Source: Sedimenticola sp. (lineage in GTDB: Bacteria; Pseudomonadota; Gammaproteobacteria; Chromatiales; Chromatiaceae). From it: 36,360 nucleotides of DNA. Made by a program: the position numbers and the translations under genes. The stretch spans positions 1-36,360 of the forward strand of contig PKUO01000077.1 in the NCBI GenBank assembly GCA_002869585.1, written 5' to 3'. The notes beneath the pieces were generated by a model. The model searched no databases. It was not told the origin of the DNA and worked only from the letters and a program-made list of their open reading frames with translations. Positions 22,606 through 31,187 of this stretch are shown here, piece after piece (position 1 is the stretch's first letter; every line of letters starts with the position of its first letter).

Positions 22606-24441
22606 GTGAAGATAGATAGCTACAAGGTGCTCAAGCGACTCAGACGAAATCTGTTGCTGCCCTATGTCCTGTTGGTGATGGTTACCATCGCCATGGACGG
22701 CGTGCTCTATTTCTCCGCGGATCGGCTGAATAATTTCTCAAAAGAATCCTCCACCTACCTGTTTAACCGCGTTGCGAATATTGAATTGCAGAGCCTCAGC
22801 AGGCTCAACCGGGAATACAGCTTTTGGTACGAAACCATTGACAAGCTGGCGGTCAATTTCGATCCCGTGTGGGTAGTCTCCAATCTGCAGGTCTACCTAC
22901 GGGATAAGTTCAATATTTCGCGAGTGTTTGTGGTCAAGCCGGATCTGTCCGTGCTCTTGTCAATCGATGGCGATCAGCTTGAGCAGGAGCTTGCCGACTA
23001 TAAGTTCAGTCCGGGCATGCAGTCTCTTTTTGGCAAGGCGATTCAAGCCGATGCGAATAATCCCCAGCCGGCTACGGGTATGGTGCTGATTGATGGCCAA
23101 CCCTATCTTGCCGCGGTGAGTACCCTGATTCCAGATGTCGTGGTCAAAGGATTGGATGCAAATAAATCCTACGGAATCCTGGTGTTCGCCAAATCCCTGG
23201 CCTCGCTGCTGCCGGGCTGGAGCGAAGACTTTCAGTTTGGGAGTATGAGCCTGCTTTCAGACTGGTCGGAGCCTCCCAAAGGCTATGCCCACATCGAGAT
23301 CAAGTCGCCCATTGACCAGATTATCGGGATTATCAGTCTGCGGCCCGAACTGCCGGGCGATGAGTTCATTTCCGATGCCATTCCCTGGGTCAGCCTGTTC
23401 GCCTTGCTGGCGCTGGCGCTCAGCCTCTATTTCGTGATTCGGGTCAATCTCTACAGTCGTGCGGCAAAGCAGACAATCACGGATCTGCACAAAAGTGAAA
23501 ATGAATTCAGGCTTTCTCAACAGAAACTGCAAAATGTGATAGATGGCGCGCATCTGGGTTACTGGGATTGGGATTATCTGACCGGTGAACACCAGGTGAA
23601 CGACCGCTGGCTGGAAATCATCGGTCTGGAAAGGTCGGAGATCCACAACCACATCAGTGACTGGATAGATCGTATTCACCCTGAAGACAGCGAGCACCTG
23701 ATGAACACCATCGAGCTCAATGTCATGCTTGAGAGCAATTACAGCTGCGACTTCAGAATAAAACACAAGGACGGGCACTGGGTGTGGGTCGAGTCATCGG
23801 GCTCAGTTGTTGAGTTTGAGGAGGGTAAACCGCGACGGCTGAGCGGGACCTACCAGGATATCAGCGAACGGAAGGAATTCGAGGCCTGGCTGGAAGAGCA
23901 GGCGGCCCATGACCATCTGACCGGACTCTACAACCGGGCGGAGATGGATCGGCATTTTCGCAAGGAACTGGATCGCTCCTCACGCTACCAGCATGGACTC
24001 TCCATCTTCATGATCGACATCGATCACTTCAAGAAAGTGAACGACGACTATGGCCATCAAATGGGCGATACCGTGCTCAAGGCCATCGCTGGTGTACTGA
24101 CCTCGGAAGTGCGGCAAATTGACACGGTCGCGCGCTTCGGCGGCGAGGAGTTTGTCCTGATACTGCCGGAGACCCCGGAGCAGAAAGCCCGGGACATGGC
24201 TGAACGCCTGCGCGCTGAAGTCGCCGCTACCATAATCTCCGATGGCGTTGCGGAGATCAGCGTGACCGTGAGTATCGGTATTGCGACCTTTCCAGATGAT
24301 GGCACTGACCCTGAAACCCTGCTGAGCCGCGCGGATGCCGCACTGTACGAAGCAAAACACCAGGGACGAAACCGCGTCCAGCATGCCAGGGATATGGCGG
24401 CAGGGACATCAGAACCGGCCAGTGATTCGGAAACGGCATGA
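22606..24441 (+). CDS. CHASE4-like / PAS / GGDEF diguanylate cyclase
   Basis: A 611-residue membrane sensor that makes cyclic di-GMP. Layout: helix (about 15-35), periplasmic sensor region (about 37-260; the FDPVWVVSN style suggests a CHASE4-like domain), second helix (about 263-285), PAS domain (about 305-425), GGDEF domain (about 440-595). The active-site motif GGEEF is at 512-516, intact. RQID at 503-506, five residues before it, is the inhibitory I-site, so product feedback is expected. The start is a GTG with only a weak ribosome site. The gene is not clearly linked in function to neighbours; msrQ precedes it by 185 bp. Confidence 0.88.
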   Translation: MKIDSYKVLKRLRRNLLLPYVLLVMVTIAMDGVLYFSADRLNNFSKESSTYLFNRVANIELQSLSRLNREYSFWYETIDKLAVNFDPVWVVSNLQVYLRDKFNISRVFVVKPDLSVLLSIDGDQLEQELADYKFSPGMQSLFGKAIQADANNPQPATGMVLIDGQPYLAAVSTLIPDVVVKGLDANKSYGILVFAKSLASLLPGWSEDFQFGSMSLLSDWSEPPKGYAHIEIKSPIDQIIGIISLRPELPGDEFISDAIPWVSLFALLALALSLYFVIRVNLYSRAAKQTITDLHKSENEFRLSQQKLQNVIDGAHLGYWDWDYLTGEHQVNDRWLEIIGLERSEIHNHISDWIDRIHPEDSEHLMNTIELNVMLESNYSCDFRIKHKDGHWVWVESSGSVVEFEEGKPRRLSGTYQDISERKEFEAWLEEQAAHDHLTGLYNRAEMDRHFRKELDRSSRYQHGLSIFMIDIDHFKKVNDDYGHQMGDTVLKAIAGVLTSEVRQIDTVARFGGEEFVLILPETPEQKARDMAERLRAEVAATIISDGVAEISVTVSIGIATFPDDGTDPETLLSRADAALYEAKHQGRNRVQHARDMAAGTSEPASDSETA

Positions 24442-24483
24442 CCTAAGATGACTGGCCGGGATAGTCCCCATCAACTGGTTTTG

Positions 24484-25827
24484 TCAGGCATAGCGCCTGC
24501 TGAGAAGGAAGAAACGCAGATTCAGCAGAAGGGCTGCAATAGTGAGGCCCACCAGCAACCCGCCCCATAATCCCTGGGGGCCCAGGCCGAGTTCCATACC
24601 CAGATATCTGGCGGCGGGAAAACCGATCAGCCAGTAGGAGATGATAGTAATGATCATCGGCAGGGTGGTGTCCTTGAGACCGCGCAAGGCACCGGATGCC
24701 GAGACCTGAAGCCCGTCCGAGAACTGAAACAGGGCCGCCGCGAACAGCAGCGTCATGGCCATTGTCGCGACATCCGGATCACTGGTATAGAGCGAGACAA
24801 CTCTCTCCGGAAACAGCAGCAGAAAGGTCGCTGAGCAGAGCATGATCATGCCAGCCATGCTGATGCCGACCCAGCCGCGTGTTCTGGCCAACGCATAGTT
24901 TCCGGCCCCTGCCGCATGACCCACTCGAATGGTAATCGCCTGGGCAATTCCGAGGGGCATCATGAACATCAGCGAGGCGTAGTTCAGGGCAATCTGATGG
25001 GCCGCCATTTCAACCTTTCCCAGTGATCCCATAAGCAGTGCAATGGCGGTGAACATACCCACCTCCATGACGATGGCGACCGCTATCGGCAGGCCGAGCT
25101 TGAGGATCTTGGCCATTTCGCTCAGGGAAGGGGGTTGTGGGCTGTGAAACAGGTTGAGAGTACGAAAACGCGAGAATACCGCCGCAAAGATGAACATCAT
25201 CAATGCGCCGGACCAGAGCCCGATGGCCGTGGAGAGCGCGGCACCCTGGGCACCCAGGGCTGGCATGCCGAAGTTGCCGTACATGAAGATATAGTTGCCG
25301 AGTATGTTCAAGGGCAGCAGTACAAACTGCACCAGCATTACCGGCTTGGTGTTGCCCAGACCCTCAAACAGGTAACGAGGCGCAAGATAGAGACAGAGAC
25401 CCGGCATCCCCCAGGCAATGGTGTGCAGATAGTCAGTGGCCAGTTCCGCGACATCAGCCGCGACGTTCATCCAGGGAATCAGCAGGGCGATATACCAGGT
25501 GGCGGGTACCGCGAGTATGCCAACCAGCAGGGCCACCCATAATCCCTGCTGAAACTCCCCGGCAACCTCCTGGTCCCTGCCGCCGCCGTGCAGGTGGGCC
25601 ACCAGTGGCGAGATGGCCATGGTCGCGCCGACGCAGGCAAGCAGCACCAGGCCCCAAAGCGCCGCACCAAGACCCACTGCCGCCAGATCTCTGGCACCGA
25701 GCTGCCCCGCCATCACGGTATCGATGAACCCCATACCCGCCTGCAGGAGCTGGGCAACAATCAGCGGTGCGGCAAGAGTGATGGTCTCGCCGGCCTCTTT
25801 GCGCCAGATTTTGAAAGAGAGTGACAT
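24484..25827 (-). CDS. MATE-family multidrug / cation efflux transporter
   Basis: A 447-residue integral membrane protein with twelve predicted helices, arranged as two homologous bundles. The N-terminal part EAGETITLAAPLIVAQLLQ followed by GFIDTVMAGQLGARDLAAV is typical of NorM-type MATE proteins, and GNYIFMYGNFGMPALGAQG is a family signature. Such proteins export cationic drugs in exchange for H+ or Na+. It is on the same strand as the CoA-ester operon but separated from it by REP-like hairpins, so it is probably transcribed alone. Substrate cannot be told from sequence. Confidence 0.9.
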   Translation of the reverse strand: MSLSFKIWRKEAGETITLAAPLIVAQLLQAGMGFIDTVMAGQLGARDLAAVGLGAALWGLVLLACVGATMAISPLVAHLHGGGRDQEVAGEFQQGLWVALLVGILAVPATWYIALLIPWMNVAADVAELATDYLHTIAWGMPGLCLYLAPRYLFEGLGNTKPVMLVQFVLLPLNILGNYIFMYGNFGMPALGAQGAALSTAIGLWSGALMMFIFAAVFSRFRTLNLFHSPQPPSLSEMAKILKLGLPIAVAIVMEVGMFTAIALLMGSLGKVEMAAHQIALNYASLMFMMPLGIAQAITIRVGHAAGAGNYALARTRGWVGISMAGMIMLCSATFLLLFPERVVSLYTSDPDVATMAMTLLFAAALFQFSDGLQVSASGALRGLKDTTLPMIITIISYWLIGFPAARYLGMELGLGPQGLWGGLLVGLTIAALLLNLRFFLLSRRYA

Positions 25828-25920
25828 TGGGCTGGGACGGGTTCGTTGGCGCTAAATATGGATTATTCGGTCAAAGCGGCTTTATACCAGAAAGGCGTTT
25901 TTTTCGCCCGGCCATTTGCG

Positions 25921-25971
25921 TGTGGGAGCGCCTTCAGGCGCGAACGGGTCGAAGCTGAAGCATCTCCTACA
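25921..25971. repeat. REP-like hairpin element, copy 1
   Basis: A 51-bp unit beginning TGTGGGAGCGCCTTCAGGCG and ending CTCCTACA. Inside, GCGCC/GGCGC and CTTCAG/CTGAAG form nested dyads and the ends are nearly complementary. It matches copy 2, 65 bases on, at almost every position, in the gap between the MaoC and MATE genes. Confidence 0.75.
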
Positions 25972-25985
25972 AGGCGCCACCAAAT

Positions 25986-26036
25986 TGTAGGAGCGCCTTC
26001 AGGCGCGAACAGGTCGAAGCTGAAGCCTCTCCTACA
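25986..26036. repeat. REP-like hairpin element, copy 2
   Basis: A 51-bp unit beginning TGTAGGAGCGCCTTCAGGCG and ending CTCCTACA, with perfect complementary ends. Copy 1 lies in the same orientation, 14 bases before it. Such elements spread through genomes by REP-associated transposases; none is coded in this window. Confidence 0.75.
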
Positions 26037-26054
26037 GTGGTGCGAGACCTGAAC

Positions 26055-27125
26055 CTAAGGCTGACGACGGGGCATCAGCACTGTGTAGTCGAGATCAAGC
26101 ACGACCTGATCGTGATAACGCTGTTTGCCCTCGACTTCTACTTTAGGTGTGGTGATCTGCTCGCTCTCCATGTTGCGGATACCGAGGGTGCGAACCCGCA
26201 AGGCGCCGATATCGGAACGTCCTGGAAGTTCCCAGCTCTCCAGAATATCGCTATAGGCGTAGAAGGTGTCGCCGGCAAACGAGGGATTGCTGTGAGTGCC
26301 GCTATTGATGGCGGCAATACCAATGGCATTTGCCAGGCCGTTGAAGGAGAGGGCGCGGCACAGGGAGATGATATGCCCGCCGTACATCAGGCGTTGTCAG
26401 AATCGGGAGGGTTTCATCATGTGCTCTTCAAAGTGCAGGCGGGCATTGTTCTGATAGAGCTTGGTCGCCAGGGTATGATCTGATTCATCCACGGTCATGC
26501 CATTCAGGTGGTCAATCCGCTCTCCCGGCTGATAGTCGTCCCAGAGATAGGGCGAGCCGGTGATGGCGGTTTCGTAGCGGCTGGCATCCAGCTGATCGGG
26601 CAGGGGCAGATCAGCCACGGCCACATGTTTGGGCAGTTCAGGGATGACCGCTTCCGGTGCCGGGGCATCCAGGTTCCGCTTGTGTACCATCACCCAGCGC
26701 GCCCAGGTCAGCACCGGATCACCGCTCTGGTTATAGGTGGTGGAGCGTACATAGACATTGCCGTTTTTGCCGTTGGAGTTCTCTTTCAGACCGATCACCC
26801 GGCTTTCCGAACGGAGCGTATCACCCGGATAGATGGGTTTGAGAAAACGCACATCGGCATAGCCCAGGTTGGCAACCGCGTTAAATGAGACATCCGCCAC
26901 CGTCTTGCCGAAGGCGATATGAAAGGCCAGCAGGTCATCCACGGTTTCCCGGTCGAAGCCCAGGCTCTGGGCGAAGGGGCGGGCGCAGTGCAACGGATAG
27001 CGGCTTCCGGTGAGGGCGATGTAGAGTGACATATCGCCTTCACTGATGGTGCGCGGGGTGCCGTGCACCAGCACCTGGTCGAGTCGAAAATCTTCAAAAA
27101 AGTTACCGGGATACTGCTTCGACAT
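26055..27125 (-). pseudogene. MaoC-type mesaconyl/methylmalyl-CoA hydratase gene interrupted by an in-frame TGA
   Basis: From ATG at 27125 (AGGAGA nine bases before it) the frame runs 242 residues to a TGA at 26397-26399, then continues in the same frame for 113 codons to TAG at 26055-26057. Together it makes one two-hotdog hydratase of about 355 residues, the length of mesaconyl-CoA hydratases (Chloroflexus/Rhodobacter). Family segments lie on both sides: FGKTVADVSFNAVANLGY, LKENSNGKNGNVYVRS before; RLMYGGHIISLCRALSFNGL after. Relatives have Gly at the stop position, so a GGA to TGA change explains it. It could be a decayed gene, a sequencing error or read-through. Its start overlaps the upstream CitE-like gene by 23 bases, so it belongs to that operon. 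Confidence 0.85.
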
Positions 27126-28035
27126 AGGTGTCGTTCTCCTTATCAAAGGCCTTGTTGCGTTGTTGTATCGCCTCATGCATGGCGATGCAACGCCGGGCGG
27201 CGTCCAGTTCCGAGGGTTGCAGTAGGCGGCTGTCGAGCATGGCATAGGATCGCCCGTCTGCTATAGCATCTTCCATCAGTTTGATAATCTGCAGCTTTTT
27301 CTCCACATCTTTCGGTTTCGGCGTGAAGGCGTCGTTGGTGTAGGCGAGCTGGATCGGGTGGATCACCGCCTTGCCATCGAAACCGAAGTCGCGGCTTTGG
27401 CGGCAGGCATATTCGCAGGTATGCGGATCGGTGATGTCCAGGTGGGCGCCATCCACCACACTCAGTCCATGGGCGCGGGCGGCCAGCACCACGATCGACA
27501 AGCTGGTGAACAGGCCGGTGCGGTCGGGGCTGGGTGGCAGGCGCATGCTGGTCATCAGATTGGCGTTACTCACTGCCAGGCAGACCAGGCGATCACTGGC
27601 GCCGGCGATATCCAGGGCGTTCAATACGGCCATAGGGGTTTCGATCATGGACATGATCGGCAGATGCGCGCCGCCGGCCAACTCCAGGTTATAGGCCGCT
27701 TCGCGTATATCCTCGCCGGTTTTCACGCCGCTGAGTAATACCGCGTCGATGGGCAGTTGGGCGGCCAGGCGCAGATCATCCTCAAGCCACTCGGTGCCAA
27801 TCTGGTTGACCCGCAGGATAACCTCCTGACCACGAAATCGTGTCTCTTTCAGAAAGCGAGCGAGCTTGTCTCTGCCGCGTTGTTTAAATTCGGCCGAGAT
27901 CGACTCGTAGAGATCGAAGATAACCGCGTCGGTGGGCAGTTCTGCGGACTTGGCCATATGTTTTTCTATGTCAGCCGAGACATAGAGCATGGTGCGTCGC
28001 GGGCGCCTTTTCGATTGTTCAATTGTGTCGTTCAT
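27103..28035 (-). CDS. HpcH/HpaI-CitE-family protein with altered metal site
   Basis: A 310-residue protein of the citrate lyase beta / malyl-CoA lyase superfamily (TIM barrel). Family features kept: DAVIFDL, R75 in RVNQIGTEW, E132 in IETPMAVLNA, GFDGKAVIHPIQ. Where CitE enzymes have G-x-E-D-L with the Mg-binding Asp, it reads SNANL (N159), and the usual DLED is DLYES. So the metal site is changed, and activity may differ (a thioesterase or non-catalytic role is possible). It lies third in a minus-strand operon, 9 bases from the ligase gene upstream and overlapping the MaoC gene downstream. Substrate is unknown; malyl-, citramalyl- or methylmalyl-CoA are the natural candidates. Confidence 0.8.
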   Translation of the reverse strand: MNDTIEQSKRRPRRTMLYVSADIEKHMAKSAELPTDAVIFDLYESISAEFKQRGRDKLARFLKETRFRGQEVILRVNQIGTEWLEDDLRLAAQLPIDAVLLSGVKTGEDIREAAYNLELAGGAHLPIMSMIETPMAVLNALDIAGASDRLVCLAVSNANLMTSMRLPPSPDRTGLFTSLSIVVLAARAHGLSVVDGAHLDITDPHTCEYACRQSRDFGFDGKAVIHPIQLAYTNDAFTPKPKDVEKKLQIIKLMEDAIADGRSYAMLDSRLLQPSELDAARRCIAMHEAIQQRNKAFDKENDTYVEAVSR

Positions 28036-28043
28036 TACTACCT

Positions 28044-29663
28044 CTATGCCACGGCTTCGATTTGCTGCTTGAGTGTTCCACGGATCACCTTGCCGTTTTT
28101 CGTGCGCGGATAATCCTGCATGATGTGGATCACTTTCGGGCGCTTGTAGCCAGCCAGGTGTTGCTCGCCGAATGCCAGCAGCTCTTGTTCGGTGACGCTG
28201 GTGCCGGGGTGAAGCACCACGCAGGCGGCAACCAGTGTCTTGTCCTTGCCTACCTCCTGGCCGATGGCCACGCAGTCGGCTATCGCCGGATGGGTCTTGA
28301 GCACGCGTTCCACCTCGTGGGGCGATACGCGGTAGCCGAAGGTGTTGATAATGTCATCGCGCCGTCCCAGGAACCAGATATAACCGTCCTGATCCTTGCG
28401 CGCGTAGTCGCCGGTATGGAACCAACCGCCGTGTCTCACCTTCGCGGTCTCCTCGGGGAGGTTCCAGTATTTGAGGAACAGACCGGGGTCGCTGTCAGGG
28501 ATGCAGATCATGCCTTCATCGCCTTGGGCGACCTCCTTGTTCTCACCGTCCAGCAACCGGACATCGTGCCCCGGTTGTGGAAAGCCCGCTGAACCCGGAC
28601 GAATCGGGTGATAGATATTCTGGGAGATGTAGTAGGAGAGTTCCGACATGCCGATGGCTTCATACACATCCATGCCGAAACGCTCGCGCCAGGCGCTCAG
28701 CATCTCGTCGGAGAGATGTTCGCCGGCGCTCATGCAGTGGCGCAGGCTGGGGACATCCTTGGCGGAGAATTCGGTCTTCTGGATGATCTGACGATAGATG
28801 GTGGGCACGCCGACGAAGATTGTGCACTGGTGCTTGGCAATCAGTTTTGGCCAGAGTGATGCGTCATTCGGCCCTTCATGCACGATGACGGTTTTGCCGT
28901 TGTAGAGCGGGTCCATCAGCCCTGAGCCGAGAACATAGGTCCAGTTGAACTTGCCAGAGTGCATGATGCGGTCGCCCTCCTTGAAGTCGAACCAGTGGGT
29001 TCGGGCCGGGGTTCTGCCGATCATCGCGCGGTGGGCGTGGAGCACGCCTTTCGGGTGTCCAGTGGTGCCCGAGGTGTAGACCAGGTAGGCAGGATCATCC
29101 GCCTTGGTCGGGTGGGCCTGACCCCAGCTGTTGATCGACTCCAGTTCGGCGTCCAGATCATGCAGAATCAGGTGGCCGCCGTCGTTGTCTATCGCGCCTT
29201 CGCCCGAGAGGATGACATGTTTCAGGGTGCCGACCTTATCCAGTTCACGGCGTAGATCCGGCCACATCTGTTTGTGAGTGACCAGTACACTGGCGCCTGA
29301 ATCCTCTGCCAGGTAACGGACCTCTTCGGCCACCAGCAGGGTGGACGTGGGAACGGAAATGGCGCCGGCCTTCATGGCGCCAAGAAATGCCGTCGGGTAG
29401 TCCAGCGAATTGGGCAGGCGAATGATGACGCGCTCTTCCAGTTCAAGATCCAGCTTGCGCAGCAGTTCGGCGAATTTACTGGTGCGCACCGCAAGCTGTT
29501 TAAAGGTGAGGGTGCTGGTGCCGGTATCGTGATCCTCGACGATCATGGCAACCCGGTCGGCGACCGGGGTGTTCAGGTGGGCATCGGTACAGGCCACGCC
29601 AATATTGAAGTTCTCGGGAACTTCCCAATGCCAGTTCTTTTGTGTGATGGTTTTATTTGTCAT
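28044..29663 (-). CDS. AMP-dependent acyl-CoA synthetase (benzoate-CoA-ligase-like)
   Basis: A 539-residue adenylate-forming CoA ligase. The ATP motif YTSGTTGHPKG is at 196-206, the adenylate motif AIGMSE near 345, GGWFHTGDYA near 422, and the C-terminal lid with the catalytic Lys in PRTKNGKVIR. These are the standard A-motifs in order. It would activate a carboxylic acid to its CoA ester at ATP cost, supplying substrate to the CitE-like and MaoC proteins of the same operon. The acid is not readable from sequence; the general style is near benzoate/acetate-like ligases. Its start touches the stop of the preceding CitE-like gene (TAAATG). Confidence 0.88.
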   Translation of the reverse strand: MTNKTITQKNWHWEVPENFNIGVACTDAHLNTPVADRVAMIVEDHDTGTSTLTFKQLAVRTSKFAELLRKLDLELEERVIIRLPNSLDYPTAFLGAMKAGAISVPTSTLLVAEEVRYLAEDSGASVLVTHKQMWPDLRRELDKVGTLKHVILSGEGAIDNDGGHLILHDLDAELESINSWGQAHPTKADDPAYLVYTSGTTGHPKGVLHAHRAMIGRTPARTHWFDFKEGDRIMHSGKFNWTYVLGSGLMDPLYNGKTVIVHEGPNDASLWPKLIAKHQCTIFVGVPTIYRQIIQKTEFSAKDVPSLRHCMSAGEHLSDEMLSAWRERFGMDVYEAIGMSELSYYISQNIYHPIRPGSAGFPQPGHDVRLLDGENKEVAQGDEGMICIPDSDPGLFLKYWNLPEETAKVRHGGWFHTGDYARKDQDGYIWFLGRRDDIINTFGYRVSPHEVERVLKTHPAIADCVAIGQEVGKDKTLVAACVVLHPGTSVTEQELLAFGEQHLAGYKRPKVIHIMQDYPRTKNGKVIRGTLKQQIEAVA

Positions 29664-30785
29664 TTACAGCACCGTTCCGTAAGGCCAGTTTTCGCGAATT
29701 ACCCGGATGGGCAGCTTTTTCAGGATTTCGAGGGCAAACAGGGTGTCTTTCGGCTCCAATGCGCGTAGCGCCCTGGCCCGCAGCAGGGCCTGCAGGGCCT
29801 TGCCGAACATCGGTGGGTCGAGCATCTCGCCCTCGAATTTTATCGCTCCGCCCATCAACGCGTCGGCTTCAACCGCCGCCTCGAGAATGGCTATATTGCG
29901 GCGGATAGCCGAAGGGGAGGGGGTAAAGGCCACCTTGCTCAGGTGAATGTGGTTGGGATGGATCACCTGCTTTCCGGTCAATCCAAAAGCGGCCTCCTGA
30001 CAGGCGTGCCTGTGCACCACATGGGATTCCTCGTCGCCATGTAGATCGAGCCAGCGGCGTACATCGTCGTTTTCCACGAAATCCTCCGGCATCGGCTGCT
30101 CGTTGATCAGCACCTCGACGCCCCCAATCACCCCCTTGCCGTGGATGCGCGCCTCGAACAGCAGCATCATCAGGTAGGTCTTCAGCTCATCGATCCAACC
30201 CTGGGGGGTGATATGGATGGCCATCGCCTTGGAGAAGTCATGGATGCCGAACACCACATGCTTGACGGTGCTGAACCCCATTAGATCCGGGGCAAGCTTC
30301 AACGCCTTTGGGTGTTCGATGATCGGCTGGATGGTGATCTTGTCATTGACCCCGGCCAGCCAGGAGGAGAGGTCGCGGATCTCCGCCGCGCCATAGGATT
30401 CTCCGGCCTTGGCCAGGCAGATCACGTCGATGTGGTCCGCCATATCACGCACCATGGCAAGATCCTTCTCGTACTCAGTGGTGCGGAACGGGTTGATGCG
30501 CAGGGCGATCTGCACGTCGTCCCTGGGGAAATCCGGCAGCTCCTTGCGCAGCAGTTCACGGCTCAGCTCCTTCTGTCGGCAGCCATCCTCAAGATCGAAC
30601 AGCAGGGTGTGGGCATTGGTCTGGTGCGCATGTTTCTTCATCCGCTCGGAGGCGGCATCCAGATCCTCGTAGATACCCTGAGCAGGTGAATATTTGACTG
30701 GCGGGTAATAAAGCTGAATTCCGGGCCAGTAATCACCCAGTACCGCTTCATCCTTCACGTTGGTCAAATAGGCCGTTTGATACAT
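29664..30785 (-). CDS. CitE-family CoA-ester lyase (malyl-CoA lyase-like), first gene of the operon
   Basis: A 373-residue protein of the HpcH/HpaI-CitE superfamily, longer than typical CitE (about 290-300). The metal and substrate motifs look intact: LLFDLEDGCR (61-70), R96 in RINPFRTTEYEKD, E157 in IIEHP, D183 in VFGIHDFSKAM and GKQVIHPNH. Enzymes of this group cleave malyl-, citramalyl- or methylmalyl-CoA, forming acetyl- or propionyl-CoA plus glyoxylate or pyruvate. It is first in the minus-strand operon with the ligase, a second CitE-like protein and the MaoC hydratase. The exact reaction is open. Confidence 0.8.
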   Translation of the reverse strand: MYQTAYLTNVKDEAVLGDYWPGIQLYYPPVKYSPAQGIYEDLDAASERMKKHAHQTNAHTLLFDLEDGCRQKELSRELLRKELPDFPRDDVQIALRINPFRTTEYEKDLAMVRDMADHIDVICLAKAGESYGAAEIRDLSSWLAGVNDKITIQPIIEHPKALKLAPDLMGFSTVKHVVFGIHDFSKAMAIHITPQGWIDELKTYLMMLLFEARIHGKGVIGGVEVLINEQPMPEDFVENDDVRRWLDLHGDEESHVVHRHACQEAAFGLTGKQVIHPNHIHLSKVAFTPSPSAIRRNIAILEAAVEADALMGGAIKFEGEMLDPPMFGKALQALLRARALRALEPKDTLFALEILKKLPIRVIRENWPYGTVL

Positions 30786-31187
30786 CCACTACCCCCTTTG
30801 CAGTTTGCTGGCATCAGCCATGGGGCCGGTTCAAGCCCTTATGTCTATCGATTATTTTTAAATGAGACTTACTTGCAATTAGTTGATTTGTTGACAATAC
30901 TAGACAACCAAATATTGCGCTGCAACATTTATTTGAAAGGCAGAATTTAAAGAGTCGATAAAAATTCAGTCGGGTACGAACTAAACAAATGCAATAAAAA
31001 CAGTAAGTAATGAGAATATTGATAATGTAAACCAATTACTATCGAGAAAAACAATGATTAAGATTTAAATATTTCATAATGAATATTGATGCAAGCAGTA
31101 GAGAATTTAATCATTGATGTGTGTTTTTTATTCAACAAAGCGGGTCAGTTTTTGCTGATTCATAGACGTAAACAGGAGAGATAGCGA
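30786..31187. promoter_or_regulatory. AT-rich divergent region between the CoA-ester operon and the third CitE-family gene
   Basis: A 402-bp AT-rich gap with no credible gene. It holds an imperfect dyad GTTGAC-N7-GACAAC (30890-30908), placed as a possible operator about 100 bases from the minus-strand start, and a second dyad (AATATT...AATATT type, 31068-31087) about 100 bases before the plus-strand start. Both promoters must lie here. A short minus-strand open frame at 30814-31035 was judged noise. Confidence 0.45.

Noticed and set aside
25900-25912. Hairpin GGCG-T7-CGCC as terminator after the MaoC gene
   Set aside because: The stem is only four base pairs, and the element sits near the MATE start rather than directly after the MaoC stop.
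25921-26036. CRISPR-like array
   Set aside because: Only two units, each a long self-complementary hairpin with a 14-base gap, and no cas genes; REP-like repeats fit better.
26055-26387. A separate small gene after the MaoC stop
   Set aside because: It is in the same frame, three codons after the TGA, and is clearly the C-terminal part of the same hydratase; no ribosome site is seen before its ATG.
26397-26399. TGA read as selenocysteine
   Set aside because: The residue is Gly in relatives, and the following bases give only a 4-bp stem (CGCC/GGCG), not a convincing selenocysteine signal.
30814-31035. Minus-strand 73-codon open frame in the divergent gap
   Set aside because: It is AT-rich with odd Cys/Tyr-rich composition, no ribosome site and no family resemblance.
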